Shown one piece after another: positions 8,243 through 15,586 of a stretch of 58,676 nt of DNA. A program made the position numbers and the translations under genes. Origin of the DNA: CAZTYW01 sp964617695 (lineage in GTDB: Bacteria; Chloroflexota; Dehalococcoidia; UBA2247; RBG-13-53-26). Location: NCBI GenBank assembly GCA_964617695.1, contig CAZTYW010000004.1, positions 1 to 58,676 of the forward strand, read 5' to 3'. Positions within the stretch are counted from its first letter, which is position 1; every line of letters starts with the position of its first letter. The notes under the pieces were generated by a model that searched no databases, was not told where the DNA came from, and was given only the letters and a program-made list of their open reading frames with translations.

Positions 8243-9865
8243 CTACAGAATACTCGGTTCCCTGTACTCTCCGAATGCCTGTCTCAAGGCATCGCTTATC
8301 TCGCCTACGGTGGCGTAGGCCTTGACCGCTTCAATGATGGCCGGCATAATGTTGTCGCCGCTCCTGGCCACACTGCCTACCCTGTCCAGCACCTCGCTCA
8401 CCCTATTGTTGTCTCTCTCCGCCTTCAGCCGCTTGAGTCTTTCCACCTGCTTCTTCTCGGTCTCCTCGCCTATCTCCAGTACCTCGGGCACCCGTTCCTG
8501 GTCTGTCACATACTTGTTCATTCCGACTACGACCTGCTCGCCAGAGTCCACTGCCTTCTGATAGTCGTAAGCGGCATTGGCTATCTCTCTTTGAACGTAT
8601 CCGCTCTCAATCGCCTTCAGCGCCCCGCCCATCTTGTCGATTTCGGCAATGTAACCCGAGATCCTGTTTTCCAGCTCATTGGTGAGCCATTCTACGTAGT
8701 AGGAGCCTGCGAGCGGATCCACAGTGTCGGCAACCCCGCTCTCCTCAGCAATAATCTGCTGGGTCCTCAAGGCCACCTGCACAGCCTCCTGACTTGGCAA
8801 AGCGAGCGCCTCGTCAAACGAATTGGTGTGCAGTGACTGGCATCCGCCCAGGACAGCGGCAAGCGCCTGCAGGCCCACCCTGACTATGTTGTTGAGGGGT
8901 TGCTGCGCCGTCAACGTAAAGCCGTCAGTCTGGACGTGGTACCTCAGCATCATTGACCTCGGGTTGGCAGCACCGAACCTCTCCTTCATGATCCTGGCCC
9001 AGATACGACGCAATGCCCTGAACTTGGCGACCTCTTCCAGCACATTCGTGTAAGCAGCAAAGAAGAACGAGAAGCGTGGCGCAAACGCGTCAACCTCCAT
9101 TCCCCTGTCCAGCATCGCCTGGACATAGGCAATACCGTTTGCCAAAGTGAAGGCTGCTTCTTGGGCCGCCGTGGCACCGGCCTCCCTCATGTGATAGCCA
9201 CTAATGCTGATGGAGTTCCATTGGGGCATACTCTGGGCGCAATAGGAGCAGATATCAGTCACAAGTCGCATCGAAGGCGCTGGCCCAAAGATATAGGTAT
9301 TCCTGGCGATGTACTCCTTGAGTATGTCGTTCTGCACAGTACCGTTGAGTTTGCCCCTGTCGGCTCCCTGTTTCTCGGCAGCGGCAACATACATGGCCAG
9401 GATGATTGGCGCCGTAGCATTGATCGTCATCGATGTGCTTACTTCGGCCAGTGGTATGCCTTCCCAGAGACGCTCCATGTCCTGCAATGAATCCACGGCA
9501 ACACCACACTTGCCCACCTCGCCAACCGCCAGAGGATGATCAGAATCATACCCCTCCTGTGTGGGCAGGTGGAAAGCGACGCTGAAGCCCGTTTGCCCCT
9601 GTTCATAGAGGTACTTGTACCTTTCGTTTGTCTCTTCGACAGTGCCGAATCCGGCATATTGGCGCATGGTCCATAGTCTTCCTCTATAACCAGTCGGCAT
9701 GATGTGTCTGGTAAACGGGTATTCGCCAGGGAGACCGATGCCTTGCTGATCAATGCCTTCCACGTCTGCCGGACCATACACCCGCTGAACCAGGACCCCG
9801 TCCACGGTCGTCCTGAATTCCTTTTTCCGCTCCGCCATCTCCCTGGTCTTCTTGCTCTCAGTCAT
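8243..9865 (-). CDS. Methylmalonyl-CoA mutase, catalytic large subunit
   Basis: This 540-residue TIM-barrel subunit rearranges (R)-methylmalonyl-CoA to succinyl-CoA with the B12 subunit encoded next. The substrate-specificity residues can be read: Tyr70 in the RQYAGF motif and Arg188 in EYIARNT. These correspond to the Tyr89/Arg207 pair that fixes the carboxylate in methylmalonyl-CoA mutase, whereas isobutyryl-CoA mutases carry Phe and Gln. So the methylmalonyl assignment is stronger than the family call alone. ATG at 9865 is preceded by GAGGGG. It is the first gene of the cluster, and its 5' leader holds a perfect hairpin at 9889-9916. No epimerase, MeaB or carboxyltransferase gene is in the window. 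Confidence 0.95.
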   Translation of the reverse strand: MTESKKTREMAERKKEFRTTVDGVLVQRVYGPADVEGIDQQGIGLPGEYPFTRHIMPTGYRGRLWTMRQYAGFGTVEETNERYKYLYEQGQTGFSVAFHLPTQEGYDSDHPLAVGEVGKCGVAVDSLQDMERLWEGIPLAEVSTSMTINATAPIILAMYVAAAEKQGADRGKLNGTVQNDILKEYIARNTYIFGPAPSMRLVTDICSYCAQSMPQWNSISISGYHMREAGATAAQEAAFTLANGIAYVQAMLDRGMEVDAFAPRFSFFFAAYTNVLEEVAKFRALRRIWARIMKERFGAANPRSMMLRYHVQTDGFTLTAQQPLNNIVRVGLQALAAVLGGCQSLHTNSFDEALALPSQEAVQVALRTQQIIAEESGVADTVDPLAGSYYVEWLTNELENRISGYIAEIDKMGGALKAIESGYVQREIANAAYDYQKAVDSGEQVVVGMNKYVTDQERVPEVLEIGEETEKKQVERLKRLKAERDNNRVSEVLDRVGSVARSGDNIMPAIIEAVKAYATVGEISDALRQAFGEYREPSIL

Positions 9866-9888
9866 CGTTTCCCCTCATGAATAAAGCC

Positions 9889-9916
9889 AAAGCTACCAGT
9901 CATCCCTGGTAGCTTT
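9889..9916 (-). promoter_or_regulatory. Perfect 11-bp hairpin in the leader of the mutase operon
   Basis: AAAGCTACCAG (9889-9899) and CTGGTAGCTTT (9906-9916) form a perfect 11-bp stem with a 6-base loop. On the minus strand it ends 23 bases before the mutase ATG and just ahead of its ribosome site. There is no long T run after it on either strand, so a plain terminator is not certain; an RNA stabiliser, attenuator or protein site is possible. The rest of 9917-10257 (about 340 bases) shows no gene I can support. Confidence 0.6.
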
Positions 9917-10257
9917 CTTTCGCCCCGAGCGATTTCGCGCCCGATCCGTCCACGCACCTGTTGTGCTCACTAGCATTGTAGACGAAACAGACTGCTTGCG
10001 CCATTTGTCAAGGATGTAGGGTCCCTCGACACCGGTAGCCAGCCGTATCACCCCCCTGTCTTACCGCAGTTGACCACCGTACGACCTATGACAATATCGA
10101 ATCCTCCCGTCAGGCGTGAATCGAAAGTCTAACACCCACGGAGTCTCGATGTCAACCTTGCACAAACGACACACATCTCGTACGCGATCCGCTGAAGGAG
10201 AACCCGCTGCCTAGTAGAAGAAGGAAATGCGAAACTGGGCAGAGCCGGGCCACGTGG

Positions 10258-10911
10258 TCATAGCGCAGAGACGATCTGACAGAATTCGGCCAGGTTGCGA
10301 ACCACGGAGTCACCCACCGCATTGCCCTGCCTGTCCAGATAGAAAGCACTGATGCCGGCCTCATGCGGCACGGTGAAATCGAAGACCGGATGATCCCCAA
10401 CGTGAACCATTTCGCCAGGCTCTATGTCGAGAGCATGGCACACCTTCAAGTAAACGCCAGGGGTCTTCTTGACCTCACCGAAGTCAGACGTACAGGAGAA
10501 GGTAGCCTCGAAGTATCCAGCAAGTCCGGCCGCTTTCAGTTCAATATCAATGAACTCTCTGGCAGCATTAGAGATCACAGCCAGTCGGTACTCTTTATTG
10601 AGCCGCCCCAACGCAGACAGTACCTCAGAGAAAGGCCTGATCGCCGGCTCAAACCTCCTCAGCAGTGATTCCCAGCCCGGCCCAAGGCCAAGAACCCCGA
10701 ACCAGAACTTGATGTCGTACCACTCCAGCCTGTTCTCGCCCACTCCGTCGTACTCCCGGAACACGCGCTCCTTCGCCTCTTGGAGAGAGACCCCTCTTTT
10801 GACCGAATACAGGCTGGGAATACCTTCCCTCCAGACAAGCTCCGCAAAGTGATTCTGCGTCAGGGTTCCGTCCATGTCAAAGGAGATTACCTTCGGTAGA
10901 GCCGGCCTCAT
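10258..10911 (-). CDS. HAD-superfamily hydrolase, probable phosphatase
   Basis: This is a haloacid dehalogenase-like hydrolase of about 217 residues. Motif I is SFDMDGTLTQ with the nucleophile Asp and the second Asp two residues on; motif II is VISNA; motif III is the Lys of KKTPGVY; motif IV is HVGDHPVFDF. A helical cap lies between motifs I and II. Substrate cannot be told; small-phosphomonoester hydrolysis is typical. I prefer the ATG at 10911, directly before the conserved motif; an upstream start at 10944 is possible. It is divergent from speD, with about 175 bases between, and is not obviously tied to either neighbour. Confidence 0.85.
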   Translation of the reverse strand: MRPALPKVISFDMDGTLTQNHFAELVWREGIPSLYSVKRGVSLQEAKERVFREYDGVGENRLEWYDIKFWFGVLGLGPGWESLLRRFEPAIRPFSEVLSALGRLNKEYRLAVISNAAREFIDIELKAAGLAGYFEATFSCTSDFGEVKKTPGVYLKVCHALDIEPGEMVHVGDHPVFDFTVPHEAGISAFYLDRQGNAVGDSVVRNLAEFCQIVSAL

Positions 10912-10983
10912 TCCATATCCACTCAACAAACCTGGCCAAGGCAATGTCTTGACTCCGGCCCAGAAAGCCTCCCGTCAATTGAC

Positions 10984-11011
10984 TTGCCAAAACCTACGAA
11001 CATTGTATAAA
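10984..11011 (+). promoter_or_regulatory. Candidate promoter for speD-speE
   Basis: TTGCCA (10984-10989) and TATAAA (11006-11011) are spaced 16 bases apart, about 75 bases before the speD start, in the AT-rich gap between the divergent HAD and speD genes. Confidence 0.45.
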
Positions 11012-11086
11012 ATTTGTATCTGCGCCATCAACGTCCCACACCCGTCCCACGCAGGCGCAGAAAATCAAACAAGGAGGGAAGGTGAT

Positions 11087-11449
11087 TTGAATGCGCTAGG
11101 AAAACATCTGCTTTTGGAACTGAAAGAGTGTAACCGGGAGGTGCTGGATGACCTGACTTTTCTTCAAGATACGCTTGTTTCAGCTGCCGAGGAGGCAGGC
11201 GCTACAGTGTTGGAGAAGTACTTCCACCAATTTGCCCCGCAGGGTGTGAGCGGTGCAGTTCTCATCGCCGAGTCACATCTTTCGCTGCATACCTGGCCCG
11301 AATACGGCTACGCAGCGGTCGATATCTTCACCTGCGGTAACACGGTGAAAGCACAAGCCGCCGCTGAATTGGTGATCGAGAAGTTGCAGTGCAAGGATCC
11401 AAGCATATTGGAAGTAAATAGGGGGATACTGGCCGCAGTGCTGGTATAG
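11087..11449 (+). CDS. speD: S-adenosylmethionine decarboxylase proenzyme
   Basis: This is the pyruvoyl enzyme that decarboxylates S-adenosylmethionine to supply the aminopropyl group for polyamines. The open frame begins far upstream, but the true start is a TTG at 11087, nine bases after a strong AAGGAGG; this gives 120 residues, the usual size of the short bacterial class. Self-cleavage between Glu62 and Ser63 is indicated by AESHLSLHTWPEYGY, with the catalytic Cys83 in FTCG and His68 also in place. It lies 13 bases before the aminopropyltransferase gene and forms a two-gene operon with it. Confidence 0.95.
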   Translation: MNALGKHLLLELKECNREVLDDLTFLQDTLVSAAEEAGATVLEKYFHQFAPQGVSGAVLIAESHLSLHTWPEYGYAAVDIFTCGNTVKAQAAAELVIEKLQCKDPSILEVNRGILAAVLV

Positions 11450-11462
11450 GTCTCTGAGAGTT

Positions 11463-12380
11463 ATGGAAGAAGCGGACCCTAACTTATGGTTTCGTGACAC
11501 AATAAACCCTGATTTCGTGCAACTTCACCGGTTCAGCGACACTGTCTACTCGGGGAAGACCAGATATCAGTCGGTGGACATCATCTACACGAAAAGCTTT
11601 GGCAGGTGCCTGGTTCTGGATGGAAAGCTTCAGTCCGCCGAGAAGGACGAATTCATCTATCACGAGGCCCTGGTCCACCCTGCAATGACGGTGCACCCCG
11701 GCCCGAAGACAGTGTTCATCGCCGGTGGCGGCGAGGGAGCCACACTCAGGGAGGTCCTCCGTCACCGTTCCGTAGAAAAGGCCGTTATGGTCGACATTGA
11801 TCAGGAAGCGGTGGACATCTGCCGTCGCTTCCTCGGTTCGATGCATGAGGGTGCCTTCGACGATGAACGCACTGAGCTTCATCATCTTGACGCACGAGAA
11901 TACCTCGCCAATTCGCAGCGGAAGTTCGACGTAATCATAGTCGATTTGACCGACCCTACAGAGGGTGGGCCGTCTTACTACCTGTATACACAGGAATTCT
12001 ATCAACTGGCGAAGCAGACGCTTGAGCCCGAGGGTGTCCTGGTGGTCCAAGCTGGTTGCCCCTGCTGGGGCGAGTCTACGGTCTTCGCGGCCATCAACAA
12101 CACGCTGCGCTCGGTCTTCACCCTGGTCCGCCCTTACCAGGCCAACATTCCATCTTTCGGAGGTCTGTGGGGGTTCGCACTCGCCTCCCAAGCCGCAGAT
12201 GCACTGTGTCTATCGCCCGAAGAGGTGGACAGCCGAATCTCCGCCAGGGTGAATGGCAACCTGCGGTTGTATGACGGACTTACCCACCGAGGCATGTTCA
12301 GCCTGCCCCTTTACCTTCGACAGGCACTCAGCCAAGAGAGTACCATCATCAGCAACAACAACCCACTGATTGGCCACTAG
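11463..12380 (+). CDS. speE: Aminopropyltransferase (spermidine/thermospermine synthase family)
   Basis: This Rossmann-fold enzyme moves aminopropyl from decarboxylated AdoMet to a diamine or polyamine. The nucleotide-binding motif AGGGEGATLREVLRH lies at residues 87-101 and the catalytic loop begins at Asp161 (DLTDPTEGGP). The loop continues SYYLYTQEFY, which resembles the DLADPxEGGPxYxLYT loop of plant ACL5-type thermospermine synthases more than the VDSSDPxGPAxxLF loop of ordinary spermidine synthase. So the product may be spermidine, thermospermine or another aminopropylated amine. 305 residues is normal. It is co-transcribed with speD. Confidence 0.9.
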   Translation: MEEADPNLWFRDTINPDFVQLHRFSDTVYSGKTRYQSVDIIYTKSFGRCLVLDGKLQSAEKDEFIYHEALVHPAMTVHPGPKTVFIAGGGEGATLREVLRHRSVEKAVMVDIDQEAVDICRRFLGSMHEGAFDDERTELHHLDAREYLANSQRKFDVIIVDLTDPTEGGPSYYLYTQEFYQLAKQTLEPEGVLVVQAGCPCWGESTVFAAINNTLRSVFTLVRPYQANIPSFGGLWGFALASQAADALCLSPEEVDSRISARVNGNLRLYDGLTHRGMFSLPLYLRQALSQESTIISNNNPLIGH

Positions 12381-12458
12381 CCTTACCTTCACAGAATCGC
12401 CGCTCTTTTCGCCACTCTTGAGTCCCATTTCCAGGCTACTAACGCAAGCAACGCCCGA

Positions 12459-12488
12459 TTGACATGGTGGATCACCCGATGGTAATCT
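12459..12488 (+). promoter_or_regulatory. Promoter for the sulfur island, with likely Rrf2 operator overlap
   Basis: TTGACA (12459-12464) and TAATCT (12483-12488) are separated by 18 bases, about 36 bases before the Rrf2 ATG. The spacer contains GGTGGATCACC, a near-palindrome, and the transcription start would be close to 12495. Position suggests autoregulation by the first gene. Confidence 0.55.
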
Positions 12489-12523
12489 AACCATGTTGAT
12501 TACTTTAGTCAGGAAATCCGAAC

Positions 12524-12967
12524 ATGAAGCTATCCACCCGTGGTCGCTATGGTGCCAGGGCTCTGCTTGACCTGGCGGTTCACTATGACCGAAGTCCCAT
12601 CCCCCTGAGGGACATTGCCAGGCGGCAGGGAATCTCGGTACAATATCTGGAACATCTTGTCCCGCCGTTGATAAAGGCTGGCATACTGAGAGGCATCCGC
12701 GGTGCCGGCGGTGGTATCGCCCTGTCAAAACCGCCTGAGCAGATAAAGCTCAGCCAAGTCATTGAAATCCTGGAGGGTTCCACCACCCCCGTGGAGTGCG
12801 TTGACAATCCCGCAGTGTGCCCCCGCTCCGATTCTTGCGTCACCAGGGATATCTGGGCAGAGGTAAACAAAGCTATGGGCTGCGTACTCGAATCCATCAC
12901 CCTGGAGGATCTGGTCAAGCGCCACGAGGAGAAGGAGAAAGCCAAGACGCTTCTGTACCACATCTAG
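12524..12967 (+). CDS. Rrf2-family transcriptional regulator (IscR/CymR-like)
   Basis: This winged-helix regulator has 147 residues. The N-terminal MKLSTRGRYGARALLDLA and the recognition region ISVQYLEHLVPPLIKAGILRGIRGAGGG are characteristic. Three cysteines, C92, C99 and C105, match the ligand positions of the [2Fe-2S] sensor IscR (C92, C98, C104), which suggests that it senses an iron-sulfur cluster; CymR-type regulators, which lack a cluster, sense cysteine metabolism through CysK. Here cysK is the next gene, 21 bases on, so either mode is plausible. It heads a long plus-strand run of sulfur-metabolism genes. Confidence 0.92.
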   Translation: MKLSTRGRYGARALLDLAVHYDRSPIPLRDIARRQGISVQYLEHLVPPLIKAGILRGIRGAGGGIALSKPPEQIKLSQVIEILEGSTTPVECVDNPAVCPRSDSCVTRDIWAEVNKAMGCVLESITLEDLVKRHEEKEKAKTLLYHI

Positions 12968-12988
12968 GCTGGGGCTGCCGGCAAGCGA

Positions 12989-13954
12989 ATGATGGAGAAT
13001 ACTGCCCAATCGAGGAGAATACGGCCAAGATCAGGCATAGCCGGGGACATAACCAAGCTGGTCGGAAACACACCGCTGGTGAGACTGAACAGGGTAACAC
13101 ATGGGGCAAAAGCAACCGTAGTCGCAAAGTTGGAATCGCACAACCCCCTGTCCAGCGTCAAAGACAGGATTGGCGTGTCCATGATTGAGGCCGCTGAACG
13201 GGCAGGACTGATAGGAAAGGGTACCACCATAGTCGAACCCACCAGCGGCAATACCGGAGTTGCTCTGGCGTTCGTGTGCGCCGCCAAAGGTTACAAGCTC
13301 GTCATTACCATGCCTGAGAGCATGTCAACCGAAAGGAGACAGTTGTTATCTGCTTTTGGCGCGCAGGTGGTGCTGACTCCGGCTGCCGAAGGAATGCCGG
13401 GTGCAGTGAGGAGAGCAGAGCAGCTAGTGGCTGAGAATGCCGATCACTTCATGCCGCAACAGTTCAAGAATCCCGCCAACCCTGAAATCCACCGCCAGAC
13501 TACGGCGGAGGAAATCTGGGAGGATACAGCCGGGGAGGTAGATTTTGTTGTCGCCGGCGTGGGGACCGGCGGAACGATAACCGGCATAGCTGAGGCAATT
13601 AAGCCAAGGAAGCCCGGATTCAAGGTTGTTGCGGTCGAGCCAGCGGGCTCACCAGTCCTATCAGGCGGGAGCTTTGGGTCCCACAGCATTCAGGGGATTG
13701 GAGCCGGGTTCGTACCTGATGTGCTTAGACTGGACCTGATTGATGAGGTCATCCAGGTCACCGATGCGAATGCAAAGGCAATGGCCGGCAGACTGGCAAG
13801 AGAAGAGGGGATATTGGCTGGCATATCGTCGGGCGCGACAACCTGGGCTGCCGTCGAACTGGCGGAAAGGCCAGACAATCAAGGCAAGCTTATTGTGGCC
13901 ATCCTGCCCGACACCGGGGAGCGATATCTGACCACCGGCCTGTTCGATAAATGA
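12989..13954 (+). CDS. cysK: Cysteine synthase (O-acetylserine sulfhydrylase)
   Basis: This PLP enzyme makes cysteine from O-acetylserine and sulfide. The Schiff-base lysine is K58 in NPLSSVKDRIG, the PTSGNTG phosphate-binding loop follows, and the GVGTGGTITG loop and C-terminal SSGA segment are in place. The first 15 or so residues are a non-conserved extension. It precedes thi4 by 13 bases, and serine acetyltransferase lies two genes on, so the full serine-to-cysteine route is encoded here. With an Rrf2 regulator just upstream, CysK may also act as a sensor partner, as in CymR systems. Confidence 0.94.
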   Translation: MMENTAQSRRIRPRSGIAGDITKLVGNTPLVRLNRVTHGAKATVVAKLESHNPLSSVKDRIGVSMIEAAERAGLIGKGTTIVEPTSGNTGVALAFVCAAKGYKLVITMPESMSTERRQLLSAFGAQVVLTPAAEGMPGAVRRAEQLVAENADHFMPQQFKNPANPEIHRQTTAEEIWEDTAGEVDFVVAGVGTGGTITGIAEAIKPRKPGFKVVAVEPAGSPVLSGGSFGSHSIQGIGAGFVPDVLRLDLIDEVIQVTDANAKAMAGRLAREEGILAGISSGATTWAAVELAERPDNQGKLIVAILPDTGERYLTTGLFDK

Positions 13955-13967
13955 AAGGAAATCTGAC

Positions 13968-14747
13968 ATGGATGAGGTGACAATATCCAAGGCGATAATG
14001 GAGAGTTTTATCGCCGAATTCACGCAGTCTCTGGATGTGGACGTTGCCATAGCCGGGGCGGGACCATCCGGCATGATGGCTGCCTACTACCTGGCCAAAG
14101 CAGGCGTTCGAGCAGTAGTATTTGAGAGACAACTGCGCCTCGGTGGAGGTATGCCTGGCGGCGGAATGATGTTCAACCGCATCGTGGTGCAGGAAGAGGG
14201 CAAGGCTGTACTCGATGAGTTCGGAGTTCGCACCAGCGAGTACCAGAAGGGCTACTATACTGCCGACGCCCTGGAGGCAATCTCCACGCTTTGCTCCAGG
14301 ACGATACAGGCAGGCGCAAAGATATTCAACCTGATCAGGGTCGAGGATGTTGTCATCAGGGAGGGCGACAGGATAAGCGGACTGGTCCTGAACTGGAGTG
14401 CGACTATGTGGTCCGGACTTCACGTCGATCCACTGGCCATCAGATCGAGACTGGTCATAGACGCTACCGGACATGAATGCGACATTTGCACCATTGTGCA
14501 GAAGAAGGTTGGAAGCCTGAGAACGGTTACAGGAAGAGTAGTCGGAGAGAAGTCAATGTGGGCGGAGAAGGGTGAGGCAGAGATAATTGAGAACACCAGG
14601 GAGATCTATCCAGGTCTGCTGGTTGCCGGTATGGCAGCCAATGCCGTTTCAGGCTCGCCGAGAATGGGGGCCATCTTCGGGGGCATGCTGTTGTCAGGAA
14701 AGAGGGCAGCAGAACTGGCTCTTGATATTCTGGCGAAGAAAGGCTAG
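13968..14747 (+). CDS. thi4: Thi4-family thiazole synthase (sulfide-dependent type expected)
   Basis: This FAD/NAD-fold protein makes the ADP-thiazole precursor of thiamine from NAD, glycine and a sulfur source. The dinucleotide motif AIAGAGPSGMMAA is at residues 28-39, and GGGMPGGGMMFN and the C-terminal GSPRMGAIFGGM motif identify the family. Yeast Thi4 gives up sulfur from an active-site Cys in the segment after TGH; prokaryotic members generally lack it and use free sulfide. By eye the equivalent position here is Val, but two cysteines, C171 and C174, lie just after H169 in TGHECDIC. Its place between cysK and cysE fits a sulfide-using enzyme. Confidence 0.92.
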   Translation: MDEVTISKAIMESFIAEFTQSLDVDVAIAGAGPSGMMAAYYLAKAGVRAVVFERQLRLGGGMPGGGMMFNRIVVQEEGKAVLDEFGVRTSEYQKGYYTADALEAISTLCSRTIQAGAKIFNLIRVEDVVIREGDRISGLVLNWSATMWSGLHVDPLAIRSRLVIDATGHECDICTIVQKKVGSLRTVTGRVVGEKSMWAEKGEAEIIENTREIYPGLLVAGMAANAVSGSPRMGAIFGGMLLSGKRAAELALDILAKKG

Positions 14748-14752
14748 ATAGG

Positions 14753-15454
14753 GTGTTGAGATTGGTGAGAGAGGATGTCCAGACGGTCTTCGCCCGGGAC
14801 CCGGCAGCCAGGAGTCTGCTCGAGGTCATCTGCTGCTACCCAGGGTTGCACGCCCTGTGGCTTCACCGAGTAGCACGTTTTCTGTGGCAACACAAGCTTC
14901 GATTCCCGGCCCGTCTACTATCCCACTTCAGCCGCTTCATTACCGGCGTGGAGATTCATCCCGGAGCCAGGATTGGGAGGCGGTTCTTCCTCGATCACGG
15001 AATGGGCGTGGTCATCGGCGAGACGGCTGACATCGGGGACGACGTGCTGATGTATCAGGGAGTGGTCCTGGGTGGAACAAGCCTGCGCAAGACAAAGCGC
15101 CATCCAACAATCGAAAGCAATGTCGTCGTTGGCGCCGCCGCAGTGTTGCTCGGGCCCATCACCGTGGGGCAAGGCGCAAGAGTCGGTGCCAACTCGGTGG
15201 TGGTGAAGTCCGTGCCGCCCGGGGCAACAGTAGTCGGTGTGCCTGGACGCATAGTGGAAGAAGAACGGCCACCGGCCATAGACCTGGAACACGGCCAACT
15301 GCCCGATCCCCTGAGTGAGACCGTAAGGCTCATCCTGGAGGAACAGGGCAACCTGGAGAAGAGGCTGAGTCGCCTGGAGGAATTGCTCGAGACAAGGGGT
15401 GCCTCCACCGAACCAGAAGCGAAGACCCGTATTCGAGAAAGACCTTCAGGGTAG
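14753..15454 (+). CDS. cysE: Serine O-acetyltransferase (short EpsC/CysE type)
   Basis: This hexapeptide-repeat enzyme acetylates serine to O-acetylserine for CysK. The left-handed helix region carries the family hallmarks IHPGARIGRRFFLDHGMGVVIG, DDVLMYQGVVLGG and HPTI, with the His of DHG as catalytic base. The last 50 residues are charged and probably form a coiled coil. GTG at 14753 is used, five bases after thi4; TTG and GTG codons 3 and 12 bases later are alternatives. The N-terminal helical domain is short, as in CysE of Bacillus. Confidence 0.92.
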   Translation: MLRLVREDVQTVFARDPAARSLLEVICCYPGLHALWLHRVARFLWQHKLRFPARLLSHFSRFITGVEIHPGARIGRRFFLDHGMGVVIGETADIGDDVLMYQGVVLGGTSLRKTKRHPTIESNVVVGAAAVLLGPITVGQGARVGANSVVVKSVPPGATVVGVPGRIVEEERPPAIDLEHGQLPDPLSETVRLILEEQGNLEKRLSRLEELLETRGASTEPEAKTRIRERPSG

Positions 15455-15486
15455 AAGAGCAAACTGCTAGCTGGGAGCTTGCGCTG

Positions 15487-15570
15487 CAGGTGATCCGAAA
15501 GGGGGTGAGGTCCGTGATATGGAGAATGCGTGGCCCGGCAGGGCCGACAATTATGATAGGAAATCACCTG
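15487..15570 (+). promoter_or_regulatory. Candidate structured leader RNA before the homocysteine synthesis gene
   Basis: The 132-base gap between cysE and the COG1900 gene contains CAGGTGAT (15487-15494) and its exact complement ATCACCTG (15563-15570), closing a domain of about 68 bases. Inside it are a CC-GAAA-GG tetraloop hairpin near 15497 and a GGCCC-GGCA-GGGCC hairpin (15532-15545). The closing helix ends four bases before the ribosome site AGGGGG of the next gene. It does not match any riboswitch consensus I can recall; chance pairing is possible. Confidence 0.4.
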
Positions 15571-15586
15571 TTCAGGGGGACATAGA

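Noticed and set aside
9960..10015. TTGACA and TACAAT on the minus strand upstream of the mutase gene as its promoter
   Set aside because: The two boxes are about 25 bases apart, too far for a sigma-70 promoter, so the operon promoter is left unassigned.
10874..11086. Upstream extension of the speD frame
   Set aside because: It overlaps the HAD gene on the other strand, is not SpeD-like, and an ideal ribosome site precedes the TTG at 11087.
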